Positions 43,522 to 52,165 of a stretch of DNA of 64,000 bases are shown here, in pieces. This DNA comes from Nitrospira sp. Lineage in GTDB: Bacteria; Nitrospirota; Nitrospiria; Nitrospirales; Nitrospiraceae. The DNA lies in contig JARFXO010000006.1 in NCBI GenBank assembly GCA_029194665.1, forward strand, positions 1-64,000. The letters are read 5' to 3'. The first letter of the stretch is position 1. Each line of letters opens with the position of its first letter. The notes beneath the pieces are model-generated. The model did no database searches and was not told where the DNA came from. It was given only the letters and a program-made list of their open reading frames with translations. The translations under genes were made by a program, and so were the position numbers.

Positions 43522-43854
43522 TCATGCGACCGGCTTGTCGCCTTCGTCGTCATCCGGTGACTCGCCCAAGACCTCCGGTTGTCGAGCGACACATTCGTCG
43601 TACACTTCATCCAACCATCGACCTGCGCATCCCAGGACTTCCCGCACCAACGGCTCAGGCTGTCCCGTTCGTTTGATCGTCCATTGGGAAACATATTCGA
43701 GGAGCGCTTCCCGTTCGAAGGGCCTTGTCGAATGCGCGGCCAGAGCAGACAGTTCTCCGAGACCTGTCTGCAGGATGTCCAATACCGTGTCCCGCGCGTA
43801 GGACGTGCTTGCGGTTACATATTGAACAACACGATGGAGTTCGTGGTCGTTCAT
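43522..43854 (-). CDS. Small hypothetical protein (110 aa)
   Basis: No family recognised with confidence. From the ATG at 43854 the product is a mostly helical soluble protein: NDHELHRVVQYVTASTSYAR, then TVLDILQTGLGELSALAA, and an acidic C-terminus (GESPDDDEGDKPVA). The first half is loosely similar to HU-type DNA-binding helices, which is weak evidence. A longer frame begins at 43902. It diverges from the M3 peptidase gene. Confidence 0.55.
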   Translation of the reverse strand: MNDHELHRVVQYVTASTSYARDTVLDILQTGLGELSALAAHSTRPFEREALLEYVSQWTIKRTGQPEPLVREVLGCAGRWLDEVYDECVARQPEVLGESPDDDEGDKPVA

Positions 43855-44010
43855 GTTGCAGTCCGTGAAAACAATCTTTGCACCCGGACGATTGACTGTC
43901 AACGCGGCTGTGCATCCATTGGACTCTGATCATTTTCTCCAATCACGGCACAGCCGGATGATAGGATGTGACCTGTTCGCCCTTGGGCAGCTATGCAAAG
44001 GAGATCGAGC

Positions 44011-45810
44011 ATGATCGCGAGGCATCCGATTCGGCGAAAGACTTCATCCTCGGCGGTGTCTAACCGCTGGGATCTCACTCATCTCGTCAAGAACCCTCTG
44101 ACCGACCTGGCGCAGCATTTGGAAGCGCTTGAGATGCAGGTCGTGCTGGTTGAGTCGGCTCGTCCTCGGCTCCAGGCGACAATGGCGAGCTCGGATTTCC
44201 GATCGATCCTGGCGCTCACCGAGTCGATCGCGGAGCGCTCTGCCCGGCTTGGCGCATTTGCCTACCTTTGGTTTTCGGAAAACACCACAAACACGAAAGC
44301 ACGCTCGTTTAAGTCGCAGGTGGAGGAGCGGCTCACCGCCGTAAACAATCGCCTGCTCTTTCTTGACCTCTGGTGGCAGGGAGTAGATAACGAAAATGCG
44401 GCAAGGCTGATGGCCGACGCCGGTGACCTTCGCTACTACCTGGAAACCATCAGGCGTTACACACCTCACACACTTTCTGAATCGGAGGAGAAGATCGTCA
44501 ACGTCAAGAATGTGACCGGTCGGAGTGCCGTCAACACACTCTATGACGTCGTGACCAACGGACTGGCATTCACGATGAAGATCGGCGGGAAGCCGCGCAC
44601 CATGAACCGCGAAGAACTCATGAGCCACGTGCGAAGCCCAAAGGCATCCATCCGTCAGGCTGCATACAGAGAACTCTATCGTGTGTTCTCAGCCCAACGT
44701 GACTTGCTGGGAGAAATATATCGGACACTCGTGAACGACTGGAAGGCTGAGAACGTCGAACTTCGTAGGTTTGCTTCCCCCATCGCAACCCGTAACCTCG
44801 GCAATGATGTGCCGGACCAAGCCGTCGACGTGCTGTTGTCCACCTGCGCCAAGAATGCCGAGATTTTCCAAACCTACTTCAAACTGAAGGCGAAGATCTG
44901 CAAAATCTCCCCCATGAATCGGTATCATATCTACGCTCCCCATCGGGCAGAAACCAAGAAATATGCGTATGCCGATGCCGTCAGCATGGTGCTTGGCGCC
45001 TATCGCGGTTTCTCTCCACGACTTGCGGAGTTAGCCGAGCAGGTCTTTCGTGATCGACACATCGACGGACCCACATGCCCCGGCAAACTGGGGGGCGCAT
45101 ATTGCCACAGCGTGGTGCCTGGCCTCACTCCCTATGTGATGTTGAATTACACCGGTGAAGCCCGAGACATCGCGACCATGGCCCATGAGCTTGGCCATGC
45201 CATCCATGGAATCATGGCAAAGGACCATTCGATCTTTACCTTCCATTCAACCCTCCCCTTGGCGGAGACAGCGTCCGTCTTCGGTGAACGTATTCTCTCT
45301 GACACCCTCATGTCGAACGAGCACAGCAAAGCCGTTCGACAAGGCTTGCTCGTGAGTCAACTGGACGACCTCTACGCAACCGTGCTACGGCAGGCCTATT
45401 TCATTCGCTTTGAGCAAATAGCGCATCAAATGGTGGCGGAAGGGGCCACAGGAGACCAACTGGCACGAGCCTATCTCTCAGGGCTGAGACAGCAGTTCGG
45501 CAAGGCCGTACGAGTACCGGATGAGTTTCAATGGGAGTGGCTCATGATCCCTCATCTTTTCGCCAGTCCGTTCTATTGCTACGCCTACAGCTTTGGCAAC
45601 TTGCTTGTATTGGCCTTATACAGAATGTACAGGGAGCAAGGGGCACCATTTGTTCCAAAATATCTGGACCTGCTCGCCACCGGCGGATCTCAATCACCCC
45701 AGGTCATTCTCAACAAATTGGGCGTGGATATGACATCCGCCTCCTTTTGGCAGTCAGGATTCGATACCATTACGGAAATGGTGCAGCAGATGGAAAGAAC
45801 TCTCTCGTAA
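44011..45810 (+). CDS. pepF: M3 family oligoendopeptidase (PepF-like)
   Basis: PepF-type enzymes are zinc metallopeptidases that degrade cytoplasmic oligopeptides. The 599-residue protein contains the HExxH motif in MAHELGHAIHGIMAK (about 390-404) and the third ligand region FGERILSD typical of M3 enzymes. Other blocks include NYTGEARDIATMAHELGHAI in sequence with it, and the C-terminal FASPFYCYAYSFGNLLVLALY. No signal peptide is seen. ATG at 44011 is preferred over the one at 43993 because AAGGAG lies 7 bases before it. The gene stands alone. Confidence 0.93.
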   Translation: MIARHPIRRKTSSSAVSNRWDLTHLVKNPLTDLAQHLEALEMQVVLVESARPRLQATMASSDFRSILALTESIAERSARLGAFAYLWFSENTTNTKARSFKSQVEERLTAVNNRLLFLDLWWQGVDNENAARLMADAGDLRYYLETIRRYTPHTLSESEEKIVNVKNVTGRSAVNTLYDVVTNGLAFTMKIGGKPRTMNREELMSHVRSPKASIRQAAYRELYRVFSAQRDLLGEIYRTLVNDWKAENVELRRFASPIATRNLGNDVPDQAVDVLLSTCAKNAEIFQTYFKLKAKICKISPMNRYHIYAPHRAETKKYAYADAVSMVLGAYRGFSPRLAELAEQVFRDRHIDGPTCPGKLGGAYCHSVVPGLTPYVMLNYTGEARDIATMAHELGHAIHGIMAKDHSIFTFHSTLPLAETASVFGERILSDTLMSNEHSKAVRQGLLVSQLDDLYATVLRQAYFIRFEQIAHQMVAEGATGDQLARAYLSGLRQQFGKAVRVPDEFQWEWLMIPHLFASPFYCYAYSFGNLLVLALYRMYREQGAPFVPKYLDLLATGGSQSPQVILNKLGVDMTSASFWQSGFDTITEMVQQMERTLS

Positions 45811-45906
45811 TTTTATCTGATTCATGAATAACGGTTAAACTGACGCCAGACAAGACTTCGAGAGACTTCGAGAGACCACTTGACAGAATCGCTTTTCGAT
45901 GGCACA

Positions 45907-45923
45907 ATGAGAATGCTTCTCAT
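45907..45923 (+). promoter_or_regulatory. Candidate Fur box
   Basis: A perfect palindrome, ATGAGAATGCTTCTCAT with a 3-base centre, lies about 20 bp before the Bfd-like gene. It matches the inverted-repeat style of Fur sites (TGAGAAT-x-ATTCTCA type). Its position suggests iron-dependent repression of the downstream gene. Confidence 0.6.
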
Positions 45924-45943
45924 AATCGCCATATGGTGACTGA

Positions 45944-46141
45944 ATGTTTGTTTGTTTGTGCCGAGGAATCACAGAGTCAGATGTTCGTGATGCGGGGCGA
46001 GCAGGGCTTGTGATGCCCTGTCAGCTCAAGTCCAAATTTGGCCTTAAGCAGAGCGGCAGTTGCGGTCGTTGCGCAAAAAATATCCACGAGTTTGTTGATC
46101 TCGCTGTCCAAGGAGCATCGGCCGGCATCGTGGATCGGTAG
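45944..46141 (+). CDS. bfd: Bacterioferritin-associated ferredoxin-like (2Fe-2S) protein
   Basis: Bfd donates electrons to bacterioferritin to release stored iron. The 65-residue protein matches the BFD-type domain: MFVCLCRGITESDVRDAG with a CxC pair at the start, and GSCGRCAKNIHEFV with the CxxC pair, so all four cluster ligands are present. A Fur-like palindrome is 20 bp upstream, which fits an iron-regulated gene. The bacterioferritin gene is not in the window. Confidence 0.85.
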   Translation: MFVCLCRGITESDVRDAGRAGLVMPCQLKSKFGLKQSGSCGRCAKNIHEFVDLAVQGASAGIVDR

Positions 46142-46206
46142 GTGCGCCGCTTCCTTCGCGGGTCAATCCACAGTAGAGGTTTCGGCACTCATTCATTCGG
46201 AATAGT

Positions 46207-46848
46207 TCAACGTGAAGCCCCCCCTTTGATGAGCTTCGTCACATCGGCAACACGGCGGCCCAGCGCTTCGGCCTCGGCGAGCTCCTTACCATCGATTCCC
46301 GGACTCTCACCCTCGGTTGTGGCAGACGCTCCAAAGGCACCACCATCGCTCACCACAATCATTTGGTTTCCCAGCATCGCGGCGAGGATGGTCAACATCG
46401 TAATCTCTTTCCCGCTTGAGACTTGCCCTCCCGTGGAAAAGGCGGCTCCCACCTTGTTTTTCATCTTGAATTCGGGGAAGACGCCGAATTTGAACTGCCA
46501 ATTATCGAAAAAGGTCTTTACCTCTCCCGACATGTTGGACCAATAGACAGGAGAGCCGACCACAACCGCATCGACAGAAAACAAATCTTCAGCGGTTACT
46601 TGTCCTACACGCTTCAAAACAATTTGGGTACCGGAGACCGACTTTGCTCCAGCCACCACTGCTTCCGCCATGCGCTCAGTATTTCCTGAGAGCGAATGAT
46701 ACGCCACGAGGATTTTGATCGCGGGCGAGGATTCGTCCGCCCATGACCTGGACACACAGCCGGTACACAGCGTGACCAACGCCAACACGACGGCCAGGAG
46801 ATGCCGTGATTCACTCGAGGTATGAATCTTGGTGGGATATGGTGACAC
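46207..46848 (-). CDS. Exported flavodoxin-like (WrbA-type) lipoprotein
   Basis: The catalytic part is a flavodoxin/WrbA fold: ILVAYHSLSGNTERMAEAVV (FMN loop SLSGNTER), VDAVVVGSPVYWSNMSG, TFFDNWQ and AAFSTGGQVSSGKE, ending in a long helix. WrbA-like NAD(P)H:quinone oxidoreductases are normally cytoplasmic. Here a hydrophobic segment ends in LCTGC (lipobox), so export as a lipoprotein is predicted. The start is uncertain: the frame extends to 46920 but would then overlap the zinc-ribbon gene; GTG 46848 is my choice, 213 residues. Periplasmic quinone or flavin chemistry is possible but unproven. Confidence 0.75.
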   Translation of the reverse strand: MSPYPTKIHTSSESRHLLAVVLALVTLCTGCVSRSWADESSPAIKILVAYHSLSGNTERMAEAVVAGAKSVSGTQIVLKRVGQVTAEDLFSVDAVVVGSPVYWSNMSGEVKTFFDNWQFKFGVFPEFKMKNKVGAAFSTGGQVSSGKEITMLTILAAMLGNQMIVVSDGGAFGASATTEGESPGIDGKELAEAEALGRRVADVTKLIKGGASR

Positions 46849-46882
46849 AACCTTAGGTTCTGGATGCAAACATACGGAAGGG

Positions 46883-47068
46883 TCAGCGACGAAACGTCTC
46901 CTCCTCGAGATGCTCCTCAACCGACACTTCTGTCAGTGTTCCACGGTAGGTACAGCGATGGCACCGAATCCGCCATTCTTCGATCCATTTCTCTTGAACA
47001 TAGGACTGACGACATCCAGGGCAAACGAAGACGCCCTTCTTGTATAACACCCGTCGTTTTTCCTGCAT
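46883..47068 (-). CDS. Small zinc-ribbon protein
   Basis: From ATG 47068 the 61-residue protein has one zinc ribbon: FVCPGCRQSYVQEKW then RIRCHRCTY, two CxxC knuckles 20 residues apart. It ends in an acidic tail (SVEEHLEEETFRR). No domain other than the ribbon is seen. GAGGGG lies 5 bases upstream. It precedes the exported flavodoxin gene on the same strand by 34 bp, suggesting an operon. Confidence 0.65.
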   Translation of the reverse strand: MQEKRRVLYKKGVFVCPGCRQSYVQEKWIEEWRIRCHRCTYRGTLTEVSVEEHLEEETFRR

Positions 47069-47210
47069 GGTCCCCTCTTTCACCCGGCGCCTGAGAATGG
47101 CACATTGCCCAAAAGGATTGCAAGATTGACGCGCGGGAAACGCCATCTGCTCGCAACGGCTCTACAATACGTTCCTTGACTGATCTGGCCCGGATGGCTA
47201 CGATGCGCTC

Positions 47211-47687
47211 ATGTCATTCGGAAAGTTAATTCACTTCTCTTTGTGTTCCATGGCGCTCATTGGGTCACTCCTCTTCCGCATGCCGACATCCGACGCCTCT
47301 GACGGAGGGCTCGTACATATCCAGACTCCCTCGGGCATCACGATCCATGCCGAGATCGCCGATACGCCTTTGAAGCGCACGGTCGGCTTGATGTATCGGG
47401 ATCACCTGAAAAAAGATCATGGGATGTTATTTTTCTTCACTCAACCGCAAGCCTGGTCATTCTGGATGAAAAACACAAAGATCGCACTCGATCTGATTTG
47501 GCTCGACGCCAAAAAGCAGGTCACCCATATCGAACGCAATGTTCCGATTTGCACGAAGACCGACGACTCCTGTCCTCAATACCGCCCCAACAGTGATGAT
47601 GCGATGTATGTGCTCGAAATTGCCGGTGGTACAGTGGACGGATACAAGATTGAGAAAGGGACCAAACTGCTGTTCGGCCAGCCTTAG
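47211..47687 (+). CDS. DUF192 family exported protein
   Basis: DUF192 proteins are small secreted or periplasmic proteins of unknown function. The 158-residue protein has a signal peptide (LCSMALIGSLLFRMPTSDAS) followed by ITIHAEIADTPLKRTVGLMY, HGMLFFFTQPQAWSFWMKNT, LDLIWLDAKKQVTHIERNV and YVLEIAGGTVDGYKIEKG in separate family blocks. It converges with the relA gene, with 22 bp between the stops. Confidence 0.92.
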   Translation: MSFGKLIHFSLCSMALIGSLLFRMPTSDASDGGLVHIQTPSGITIHAEIADTPLKRTVGLMYRDHLKKDHGMLFFFTQPQAWSFWMKNTKIALDLIWLDAKKQVTHIERNVPICTKTDDSCPQYRPNSDDAMYVLEIAGGTVDGYKIEKGTKLLFGQP

Positions 47688-47709
47688 GGGATTTTTTCGG
47701 TACATTTCT

Positions 47710-49887
47710 TCATGATCGTTCCTGCCAAGACCGAACGCGCCGTGCCGTAATGACGCCCTCTACGCGTTCGATAGTTTTCAGCACGCGATTCAGGTGAGCC
47801 GTATCGGCGATTTCGACGACAAAATCCAGCTGCGCCTTGCGGTCTTCCCGAGTGATGATTTCGGCTCGACTGATATTCGCTCTGCATTCGGCGATCGCCG
47901 AGGAGACGTTCGCCAACACTCCCGTCTTGTCCGCCGCAATGACGGTAATTTTTACCGGATGCTGACTCGGTGTGGCCGTATCCCACTCCACTTCCACCAA
48001 ACGTTCTCGATCATAATCCAAGGCTTCTAGGTTGGGACAGTCGACGGAATGGATGGTCAGACCTCTTCCACGCGTGATGTATCCCAAGATCCTGTCTCCG
48101 GGAACTGGGTTACAGCATCGCGACAGTTGCATCAACAGATCGCGCCCCCCCTTCACTTGGACGACCGGCTCCTCTCCTTTCGTACTGATGACTTTGCGGG
48201 AGCCGGCCGGCTCGGATTGAGTCGGAGCATCAGCGGACGGCAAAGCCATCAATTTTCCGAGGATTTGAGCCGTTGCGACGTTTCCAAATCCCACAGCCGC
48301 CGCTAGGTCGTCGATTGTTTCATACCCCACTTGTTTTGCAGCATCGAGAAGGGAATCAGACTTCAACACCTGCGCCGGTGCTAGACCATGACGACGTATC
48401 TCCGTCTCGAGCAAACGCCGACCGATTTCCAAGCTTCTTTTCTGTTCCTCCGCCTTGATCCAATGCTTGATCTTTGTCTTCGCCCGTGACGTGCGTACGA
48501 ACTTAAGCCAATCCTTGTGTGGAGTCTGGTTCGGCGATGTCAGAATTTCGATGGTGTCGCCACTCGTCAGTTCATGCTTGAGCGGAACGATCTTCCCGTT
48601 GACCTTCGCCCCGACACAGTGATCGCCGACTTCCGTGTGAATCGCGTAGGCGAAGTCTACCGGCTTGGCCCCTTTAGGCAATTCTTTGACGGTTCCCTTG
48701 GGCGTAAAGACATAGACCACGTCGTGGAACAATTCAAGTTTCACGGAATCCATGAATTGGCGATTGTCCGGCAGATCTTTTTGCCATTCGATGAACTGCC
48801 TCAACCATCCGAAGGCCTTACTGTCTTTATCATGCACTCTCCCCTGTTCTTTATACTTCCAATGCGCTGCGATCCCATACTCAGCCACGCGATGCATTTC
48901 TTCCGTGCGGATCTGAAACTCTACATGCTCCCCCTTCGGCCCTACCACGGTGGTATGGAGAGATTGATAGAGATTCGATTTGGGGATCGCGATGTAATCC
49001 TTGAAGCGGCCCGGCAGCGGTCGCCACAACGAATGGATGACACCCAGCAGCGCATAACAGTTCATCTTCGTATCCGTTATTATGCGCAAGGCGGTGAGAT
49101 CGTACACCTCTTCGAAGGAGATCGATTGCTTCTTCATTTTTTGGTAGATACCGTAGAGATGCTTTGGTCTCCCGTACACCCCTCCGACCAGCCCATTCTC
49201 TTTCAGAGCCCTCTCAACGAGGGCCTGCACCTCCAGGATGTATTGCTGACGATCTTCGTCGCGCTTCGCCACGCACACCCGCAGGGTTTCATAGACATCC
49301 GGCTTGAGATGTTTCAGACACAAATCTTCCAGTTCATTCTTGACCCATCCGATCCCGATGCGATTCGCCAACGGTGCATAGATTTCTACCGTCTCTAGTG
49401 CGATTTCTTGTCTTCTTTTCTCACTGAGATGTTCAAGGGTTCGCATATTATGGAGACGATCGGCCAGTTTGATGATCACGACGCGAATGTCGTCCGCCAT
49501 CGAGAGCACCATCTTGCGGAAATTTTCTGCCTGTTTTTCTTCTGAACTCTTAAAGGTGATCTTCCCGATCTTGGTCACCCCATCGACGAGATGCACGACT
49601 TCTTTCCCAAATTCACGCTGAATCTCGGCGGCCGTCGCGACCGTATCTTCCAGTGTGTCGTGTAAAAGCCCTGCCACAACCGCGGTGACGTCGGTTTTCA
49701 AGGACGTCAATACTCCAGCCACCGCCACAGGATGCCTCACATAGGGCTCTCCGGATCGACGCACTTGTCCTTCATGCACCCTCGCGGAAAACTCATAAGC
49801 CTTCCGTACCACGCCAAGATCAGCCTCAGGCTGGTAGTCTTGCAAACGAGCCAACAATTGATCGATACTCGTCACTGTTTCGTACAT
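47710..49887 (-). CDS. rsh: Bifunctional (p)ppGpp synthetase/hydrolase RelA/SpoT
   Basis: This enzyme makes and degrades the alarmone (p)ppGpp. The 725-residue protein has the HD hydrolase domain (GLLHDTLEDTVAT near 70-82, typical HDxxED), the synthetase domain (KSNLYQSLHTTVVGP, EFQIRTEEMH, EYGIAAHWKYK), the TGS domain (VFTPKGTVKELPKGAKPVDF) and a C-terminal ACT domain (ITVIAADKTGVLANVSSAIA). All domains are of normal length. The HD motif is present, so hydrolase activity is likely. It begins 3 bp after the recJ stop. Confidence 0.96.
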   Translation of the reverse strand: MYETVTSIDQLLARLQDYQPEADLGVVRKAYEFSARVHEGQVRRSGEPYVRHPVAVAGVLTSLKTDVTAVVAGLLHDTLEDTVATAAEIQREFGKEVVHLVDGVTKIGKITFKSSEEKQAENFRKMVLSMADDIRVVIIKLADRLHNMRTLEHLSEKRRQEIALETVEIYAPLANRIGIGWVKNELEDLCLKHLKPDVYETLRVCVAKRDEDRQQYILEVQALVERALKENGLVGGVYGRPKHLYGIYQKMKKQSISFEEVYDLTALRIITDTKMNCYALLGVIHSLWRPLPGRFKDYIAIPKSNLYQSLHTTVVGPKGEHVEFQIRTEEMHRVAEYGIAAHWKYKEQGRVHDKDSKAFGWLRQFIEWQKDLPDNRQFMDSVKLELFHDVVYVFTPKGTVKELPKGAKPVDFAYAIHTEVGDHCVGAKVNGKIVPLKHELTSGDTIEILTSPNQTPHKDWLKFVRTSRAKTKIKHWIKAEEQKRSLEIGRRLLETEIRRHGLAPAQVLKSDSLLDAAKQVGYETIDDLAAAVGFGNVATAQILGKLMALPSADAPTQSEPAGSRKVISTKGEEPVVQVKGGRDLLMQLSRCCNPVPGDRILGYITRGRGLTIHSVDCPNLEALDYDRERLVEVEWDTATPSQHPVKITVIAADKTGVLANVSSAIAECRANISRAEIITREDRKAQLDFVVEIADTAHLNRVLKTIERVEGVITARRVRSWQERS

Positions 49888-49890
49888 CTT

Positions 49891-51591
49891 CTATGACTCA
49901 CGACCTGCAGCCCTTATATCTCGGAGACGCAGTTGAATCCGATCATACCCGTTCCAGTGATTCAGTTCCGGCGTAAACGCGATGTCGATGGGCGTCTTGA
50001 GAGACAATCCATACTCCTCCAACGATTTCATCCCGAATCCAATACTATCAAACGGTAATGACCCTCCCTGGCGGACCGTCATCTTCAAATGCTTCTCTCC
50101 GACCATTCGAGCGTTGAGAACGTCCAAACCCTTGACGGCGAACGTCGGCTCCGGATTTCCAGCCCCGAATGGATGCAACGTCCCGATCTCCCGAATCAGC
50201 CGCAACGTGACTTCGTTCAGCAGAACTTCTGAATCCACATGCAGCACGGGAACACTGTGAGTCTCCCGGATCCATGTCTCGGCTATGGCGGAAAATCGTT
50301 CCGAAAACTCCGGCAGCCTCGCCTCATGAATCGTGATTCCAGCCGCGGTGGGATGGCCACCGAATGCCAGGAGCAGGTCTCGACAAGCGGTTAAGGCCTG
50401 ATACAAGTCGAACCCGGGAACGGTCCGAGCGGACCCTTTTCCGATACCCTGTTCATTGACGGCGATGACGACCGTCGGCCGATGGAACCGCTCCATGATC
50501 CGGGCGGCCACGATACCGACAACCCCGAGATGCCACCCTCGTGCATACAGCACGACGCCGCCAGGCCACTCGCGCGCTTCCACCTGAGCTAACGCTTCCT
50601 GTAGGATCTCGGCCTCAAGATCACGGCGGGCTCGATTCAACTGCTCCAAATCTTCAGCCAACTCTTTGGCTTCCCGTTCAGACTCGGTCGTCAGAAGTCT
50701 GACACCTTTGGTGGCCTCATCTAGTCGCCCTGCGGCATTGAGTCGGGGTCCGAGTTTAAACGCGACGGTTTCCGTCGTGCATTCACGACTGATCCCTGCG
50801 ACATGCTTCAAGGCACGTATACCGCAGCGCGCCCCTCGGGAAATCTGAGCAAGACCTTCTCGAACGAATAGTCGATTTTCATCTTGCAACGGAACCACGT
50901 CGGCAATTGTCGCAAGCGCGACCAAATCCAGTAGCGATTCCAGAGCCACCGAACCGGGGCCGTATTTTCTCTCATAGGCCTGAGCCACTTTGTACGCCAA
51001 CCCTCCGGAACAAAGCCCGTGAAAGGGATACCGCGCTTCGGATCGATGGGGATTCATCACTGCCAAGGCCGGCGGCATTTCTCTATCGCTTTGATGGTGG
51101 TCGGTCACGACGACATCGATTCCCAATTGATTGGCAAAGCTAATCTCACGGTGCGATGTGGTCCCACAATCGGACGTCACCAATAAAGAGACGCCCTCCT
51201 GCGCCAACCTCCGAACAGCATTTTCATTGAGTCCATATCCTTCACGAAGACGATGAGGAACATAGGCCCGGACTTCGGCGTCGAGTCCGCGGAAAAATGA
51301 AAGATAAATACTCGTCGCGGACATGCCGTCCACATCATAATCGCCGTAAAAACAGACGACCTCACGCCGTTGCGTGGCCTGATACAGACGGTCAACCGCC
51401 CGTTCCATATCGGGAATCAAGAAAGGATCATGGGTTTGGAGATGCGACAGCCAGGCTGTCGCCTGGTCCACGTTCGTGACACCCCGATTGAGCAACAACG
51501 AGGCAGTCACCGATGAGATGGATAACGCTTGTGATAAGAGACCCCGTTGAATGGGATCGACCTGGCGAACGACCCAACGCTTAGACTTCAT
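49891..51591 (-). CDS. recJ: Single-stranded-DNA-specific exonuclease RecJ
   Basis: RecJ is the 5'-3' single-strand exonuclease of recombination and mismatch repair. From 51591 the protein has 566 residues: the DHH motifs FYGDYDVDGMSAT, VVTDHHQSD, GLCSGGLAYKVAQ and LGPRLNAAGRL, then DHHA1 (VGIVAARIMERFHRP, GKGSARTVPGFDL, GGHPTAAGITI) and a C-terminal OB domain. ATG at 51591 is preferred because AAGGAG lies 6-8 bases upstream; the frame extends to 51642. It is followed immediately by the relA gene. Confidence 0.95.
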   Translation of the reverse strand: MKSKRWVVRQVDPIQRGLLSQALSISSVTASLLLNRGVTNVDQATAWLSHLQTHDPFLIPDMERAVDRLYQATQRREVVCFYGDYDVDGMSATSIYLSFFRGLDAEVRAYVPHRLREGYGLNENAVRRLAQEGVSLLVTSDCGTTSHREISFANQLGIDVVVTDHHQSDREMPPALAVMNPHRSEARYPFHGLCSGGLAYKVAQAYERKYGPGSVALESLLDLVALATIADVVPLQDENRLFVREGLAQISRGARCGIRALKHVAGISRECTTETVAFKLGPRLNAAGRLDEATKGVRLLTTESEREAKELAEDLEQLNRARRDLEAEILQEALAQVEAREWPGGVVLYARGWHLGVVGIVAARIMERFHRPTVVIAVNEQGIGKGSARTVPGFDLYQALTACRDLLLAFGGHPTAAGITIHEARLPEFSERFSAIAETWIRETHSVPVLHVDSEVLLNEVTLRLIREIGTLHPFGAGNPEPTFAVKGLDVLNARMVGEKHLKMTVRQGGSLPFDSIGFGMKSLEEYGLSLKTPIDIAFTPELNHWNGYDRIQLRLRDIRAAGRES

Positions 51592-51747
51592 CCGCGTCTC
51601 CTTAAGAGGCTGCGCCGTGTCACAATACAGACCACGGATCACAAAGGAACGAGGCAGACTGTAATAAGCCGCTTCTGCTTTGTCAAACCGATGACCTTGT
51701 GGAAAGAGTCGGACGAATCGAGTGGGAGTGGGGAGTTGGAACCGGTG

Positions 51748-51945
51748 TTATTCTCCTCCTTTTTGCACGTAGTTTTTCACAAATTCTTCGGCGTTCTTTT
51801 CAAGGACGTCATCAATTTCATCGACCAGCTTATCGATGTCTTCCTTGATCTTCTTGCCGGCTTCGACAACCTTGGGATTCGCCTTAACTTCTTCCTTACC
51901 TTGCGGCTCTCGTCTGGTTTCCTGTTTTCGCTCTTGTTTTTCCAT
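51748..51945 (-). CDS. pup: Prokaryotic ubiquitin-like protein Pup, ending in Gly-Gly-Glu
   Basis: Pup is attached to lysines of target proteins by PafA through its C-terminal Glu side chain and is read by the proteasomal ATPase. The 65-residue protein has the disordered charged N-terminus (MEKQERKQETRREPQGKEE) and the C-terminal helix region conserved in actinobacterial Pup: LVDEIDDVLEKNAEEF and VKNYVQKGGE. The last residue is Glu (codon GAA before TAA), not the Gln found in mycobacteria, so no deamidation by Dop is needed to activate it. GGGAGG lies 8 bases upstream. The gene lies between recJ and hppA, not in a proteasome cluster, and the ATPase gene is at the left window edge. Confidence 0.93.
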   Translation of the reverse strand: MEKQERKQETRREPQGKEEVKANPKVVEAGKKIKEDIDKLVDEIDDVLEKNAEEFVKNYVQKGGE

Positions 51946-52165
51946 CCGAGCACCTCCCGGTAAACAAGGACAGGTTTAATTAACCTTACTCCAGCACTCG
52001 TAAAACCGTCAAGCTGACGTAAAAACCAGGAGATGACTCCCGTCAAGAAGAAGAGCCGTTTCCTGGCTTCAGAAACCGAGTGAGTAAGACCGCTCGATCG
52101 TGAAGAGAGCGTGAGCAACCCTCCTCATGGTGCGAACAACGGGCCGCGAGATACGAGAACTGCCA

